The position numbers and the translations under genes were made by a program. Source: Symbiodinium kawagutii (taxonomy: Eukaryota > Sar > Dinophyceae > Suessiales > Symbiodiniaceae). Taken from it: a DNA stretch of 64,000 bases. The notes under the pieces were generated by a model. That model had not been told where the DNA came from, ran no database searches, and saw only the letters and a list, made by a program, of their open reading frames with translations. Location of the stretch: NCBI GenBank assembly GCA_009767595.1, contig VSDK01002217.1, forward strand, positions 66,685 through 130,684, given 5' to 3'. Shown piece after piece: positions 60,908-64,000 of this stretch; position 1 is the first letter of the stretch; every line of letters begins with the position of its first letter.

Positions 60908-60969
60908 CAGCCTGGGTACTCCGGGATTGGCAGGCCCAAGGAACTTCGGTTACGTTCGGTTCCTGCAGA
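60908..60969 (+). CDS. Candidate exon (QQPGYSGIGRPKELRLRSVP)
   Basis: GC-rich segment reading QQPGYSGIGRPKELRLRSVP, possible acceptor CAACAG near 60913, immediately followed by a family A element at 60970. Boundaries are poorly defined. Confidence 0.25.
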
Positions 60970-61078
60970 TGTGGGGGGTTCTCAAGCCAGTTTGGGGATC
61001 CAAAAAATGGCTGGTTACTGCTATATATGGTTTATAATGGATGATTTGGGGGTACCTCCATTTTCAGAAACCCCCACA
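60970..61078. mobile_element. Family A element, exon-adjacent
   Basis: GTGGGGGGTTCTCAAGCCAG ... TCCATTTTCAGAAACCCCCA. The inverted symmetry extends beyond the family arms (AGATGTGG on the left, CCACATCT on the right). Confidence 0.8.
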
Positions 61079-61099
61079 TCTCCTATCATGTCATGTAAT

Positions 61100-61610
61100 G
61101 TCCTGTGTCTTCTTTGGCTGGGGCGGAGGGGTTCTTTTTTAGGGGGAGGCACGTCTAAGCATCTGATGTCAATGAAGTGTTGCTGCCGTGGAATGGTTCT
61201 CACTTTGCGTTGGGGGTCCCAATTGAAAGCAGGTGGGTGGTCTTCGGGCCTTTTGGTTCCTTGCATGGGTGGAAGGACCCCCGGCATTCTGGCTTATTGT
61301 CAATATTTCTAGAGGGGCCAGTGCTTTTTGATTCCGCCGATCTAACTAATAGTCGGCGGCAGGCGATTATACCCCCTGTCCATGTACTGGTGCGAGTCCT
61401 TGGAAGAGTGCAGTGGAGACCCCCCTTTCAACTCCAGGATCGTCCTGCAGGGGGGTTGAACTGGTGAATTCTATACCCCTTAACAGTTGCCTGGTTTTTA
61501 TCGTAGAGCAGCGGCACGCCGAAAAAAATATACGCATCATGAGGGTCGCCTTAGGAGATTGCCAGCACATGTGTGAGCTCAGTCACTGCCGCTGAAAAAC
61601 CAGTTAGTGA
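61100..61610 (+). pseudogene. Coding-like relic, + strand
   Basis: A 96-codon frame at 61177-61467 (VLLPWNGSHFALGVPIESRW, VVFGPFGSLHGWKDPRHSGL) passes into a second coding-like frame at 61455-61595 (NSCLVFIVEQRHAEKNIRIM). Intron-type GATGGTT words are absent. Family not recognised; one gene broken by a frameshift is the simplest reading. Confidence 0.3.
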
Positions 61611-61784
61611 GCTACCTCGGTTAGTGTCCGATCAGCGAATCCACTTGGGAGGTAGCATTCTTGTCGCAAGTGGTCACATTCCTAGACCCGTTCGACATCC
61701 CTAAGAATGGTTTTGAGCCTTCCAGCCTTGGATCGACCATTGTCAACACATGAACAAGTATTGAACTGGTTTTTGGTTTGATTG

Positions 61785-61955
61785 TCATTTTTAATTTTCC
61801 AAACGTAATGATTAACAAATGGTTGGTTGACTTGCGCATATTTTCCATGACGGGGTTCAACCACCAACCAAAAATGATTATTATTAGCCATTATAAGCAG
61901 TATATTAGCCACTATTAACCACTATAAACCACTAATTGTAGGGCTTGAAGCCAAC
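61785..61955. mobile_element. Family D element before an exon
   Basis: TTCCAAACGTAATGATTAAC, GGTTGGTTGACTTGCGCATA, CAACCACCAACC, CAGTATATTAGCCACTATTA and CTAATTGTAGGGC match the copy at 2318. About 75 bases before the exon at 62031. Confidence 0.7.
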
Positions 61956-62030
61956 AACCAGTTCAGCATTGCTAGCATATCGATGGCTAACCAAGAATCA
62001 AAGCAGTCTGACCTACCACCTGAGCGACAG

Positions 62031-62109
62031 GAACCAAAGAGCGGCCCTTCATCGCAACGCAGTTCTGGCATCGAGCAGGCGACGACGGCCGCGACGGCCG
62101 TGGAAATTG
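62031..62109 (+). CDS. Candidate exon (EPKSGPSSQRSSGIEQATTA)
   Basis: Acceptor CGACAG before 62031 and donor TTG|GTGGGC at 62110. Reads EPKSGPSSQRSSGIEQATTA then ATAVEI, a low-complexity Ser/Ala-rich segment. A family D element lies 75 bases upstream and a family A element 26 bases downstream. Confidence 0.45.
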
Positions 62110-62134
62110 GTGGGCCGAAACGGCAGTAATGAAA

Positions 62135-62325
62135 TGGTGGTTTCTCAAGTCACAGGGGTACCCCTGAATCATCCGACAGTAATCATTTAGGGGGTACCGC
62201 TATGACGTGATTTAAGGGAAATAAATAGCTGGTTTGTTAGGGAAAATAGCTGGTACCCCTAAATCTCCGTCATTTACAGTAATGAACCAACTATTTTTGG
62301 GGTTCCCTGTTTTGGGAAACCACCA
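62135..62325. mobile_element. Family A element with internal insertion
   Basis: TGGTGGTTTCTCAAGTCACA ... CCTGTTTTGGGAAACCACCA; the core is enlarged by about 80 bases holding a second GGTACC-containing arm pair. Confidence 0.75.
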
Positions 62326-62937
62326 AATCGTTGTGCTGAACCATGTGCTCAGCTGCGCTGTCGAATTCTCATGGTCAGATGTGACACTGGGACACTGAGA
62401 TGAAATTCCATGGTTGTAAAGTCAGGTGGCTAAGCTGACCCCTACAACCATCGTTGTTTCCAGTTACTGAGTGGGGATGAACACCCAAGCAGTAGTGATA
62501 ATTCCCCTACCGGCTCCGGTGCTCGGGTGGTCTATCAATGGCTGGATTCCCCATGACTTTGATGGTTTTTTGAGCACAAACACTGGGGCCTAATAAATGG
62601 TGATTGGGGGGGGGTAAGAATCGCGTTGCCATGATGAAAATCCATTCTGAAACACCAATGACCAATGAGAGCTGCAAAAAACGCGAAGAAAACCAATGGG
62701 TTTGTTATTTCCAGGGGTTCAGGCGCCATTTGTGTGATGAGGGTGGCCTAGTTGACTATGGATTCTGTCGGTCTTCAATTGCTACTATCCCCCATTCTCG
62801 AAGAGCCGTTGTTCATTCCGTAATGGTTCCTTGGTGCTGCGATAGGCTGGATCCCCACGTAACCAGTTGATGTGATTCTTTTGCGACATCTGGTTGAGTT
62901 GGTGTGTGGGATCAGACTAACTTCCGGGGAAGTGGTT

Positions 62938-63030
62938 AATGAATGTTAATAAGGGTTAACAAGCAACCAGAATGGTTGACAAGAATATTTTTCAAAGGGG
63001 TGGTTCAACCACCAACCAGTTTAACATGAT
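62938..63030. mobile_element. Family D partial element
   Basis: AATGGTTGACAAGAATATTT, TCAAAGGGGTGGTTCAACCA and CCAACCAGTTTA match the first third of family D; the rest is missing. Confidence 0.55.
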
Positions 63031-63305
63031 CCTGGGAATCTTGATCGCCCTGTATCATTTCTCACATGTGGCAAGTTGATTGGTCCTACTAACATTGCGC
63101 GTTGTGATATGTTTCAAGTGACCAGAGCACGGTTTGACCCCGGAAAATGCTTGACAGATCGTATGCTGCATGATATACGAGGAATGATGCAGCAATTCAT
63201 ATGTGCATCCACTTTGTATGATATTGTGTGTGTGTACATGCGCCGGCGAAGATAAGTGAGAGAAACACGGGGTCAAATTTCAAAATCATTCACTTCTCAG
63301 GCATT

Positions 63306-63408
63306 TGGAGGTTTCTCAAAATAGGGGTACCCCCAAATCATCTTTCAATAGTCATTTATAGTGATAAACCAACCATTTTTGGGGTCCCCTATTTCGAGAA
63401 ACCACCAT
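63306..63408. mobile_element. Family A element, best-preserved reverse copy
   Basis: GGAGGTTTCTCAAAATAGGG with GTACCCCC, then GATAAACCAACCATTTTTGG and CCCCTATTTCGAGAAACCAC; close to the reverse complement of the copy at 20547. Confidence 0.9.
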
Positions 63409-63603
63409 TTCTTGCAAAAACCAACTTTTTCTGTTGCCATTGTTTTTGGTCCTTCCCAGCAAGTTATTGGTGACACACCAACTTTGAACTGCACTGGTGG
63501 AAGACCCCATTTATGGGACATTGGTTCATGATTACTTGCTAACAAATGGTTTACAAGAGGTCTCAGATCTCGCTACTGGTTGGTGGTTTCATTGTATCAA
63601 GAC

Positions 63604-63868
63604 TTGGCTGTGGGTCAAAACCCTGTATCCCAAACAGTACCCCTGGTGCAATCAATGTTTTCCCTATAGTTTTGTTGTTGGTTATCCCCTATTAGTTGAC
63701 CATTTGATGGAACTGCTCCATTGTCATCCAGGATTATCCCCTTATTAGTAACCCTCGTTTTCTCCATAGCTTTGTTGGGTTATCCCCCATTAGTAACCAA
63801 TGTTTTCCCTATAGTTTTGTTGGCTATCCCCTATTATTGACGGTGAACTGCTTGACCCACAACCATGG
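63604..63868. mobile_element. Family B element, reverse, expanded
   Basis: TTGGCTGTGGGTCAAAACCC ... GTGAACTGCTTGACCCACAA. The core TTTTCCCTATAG..TTGTTG..TATCCCC is repeated about three times. Ends about 25 bases before the candidate exon at 63894. Confidence 0.75.
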
Positions 63869-63893
63869 CTTCACATCATGGCTTTGGCCCAAG

Positions 63894-63941
63894 GTCACTC
63901 AGAAACCGAGCGGCTGCGCATCCCATCGAAGCTCGGAGCAG
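63894..63941 (+). CDS. Candidate exon near window end
   Basis: Acceptor GGCCCAAG before 63894 and GC donor CAG|GCCCAC at 63942. Readable as VTQKPSGCASHRSSEQ or HSETERLRIPSKLGA. A reverse family B element ends about 25 bases upstream. Confidence 0.35.
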
Positions 63942-64000
63942 GCCCACCATGCTGTGGCCATGCTCGGTTGTAGCCTGGTGTTGCCCAGGCTACTAGGATC

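Overview
The window looks like nuclear DNA of a dinoflagellate, most likely a Suessiales/Symbiodiniaceae-type genome. The reasons are: very short exons (28 to 180 bases) separated by introns of about 0.5 to 5 kb; many splice donors that start GC (one apparently GA) instead of GT; acceptors of the form AG|G; GC-rich exons inside AT-richer, extremely repetitive introns; and genes on one strand in head-to-tail order. There are no bacterial-style genes, rRNA, tRNA or CRISPR. Genus cannot be fixed from the sequence alone.

1-15.7 kb, + strand: the 3' part of a sulfatase (arylsulfatase-type) gene. By matching translated exons to the well-known C-terminal pattern of bacterial and algal arylsulfatases I could place at least ten exons that join in frame, from an exon at 1201 to a last exon ending in TGA at 15718. 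The N-terminal catalytic half (with the formylglycine Cys/Ser motif) must lie upstream of the window.

15.7-64 kb, + strand: a second multi-exon gene (or two), product not recognised. About twenty short GC-rich exon candidates have good splice sites; the runs 20199-21430 and 25914-30789, and the pair 33393-34211, keep compatible reading phases throughout. Between exons lie very long introns with satellites: a 54-bp tandem array of about 75 + 21 copies (46424-53009) interrupted by a 713-bp perfect tandem duplication, a 33-bp array (53770-54950), a 16-bp array (34952-35270), and trinucleotide and pentanucleotide arrays. Three short unknown sequences (14903-14919, 45899-45908, 57685-57757) are assembly gaps, two of them inside simple repeats.

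Four families of short inverted-repeat (MITE-like) elements are dispersed through the introns. I call them A (hairpin with GGTACC-containing arms, over 20 copies), B (arms TGGCTATGGGTCA/TGACCCATAGCCA, about 9), C (arms around CCTGGC..GCCAGG, 3 or more) and D (about 4). B and D tend to lie directly beside predicted exons, as introner-type elements would. In addition most introns have a strand polarity: the 5' half is filled with TGATGGTT-like words and the 3' half with the complementary AACCATCA-like words, so each pre-mRNA intron could fold back on itself and bring its splice sites together. I regard this, together with the exon-adjacent B and D elements, as the most interesting signal in the window.

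Four stretches look like decayed or transferred intron-poor coding sequence unlike the surrounding introns: 35461-36170 (- strand), 38737-39860 (+), 57860-58770 (+) and 61100-61610 (+).
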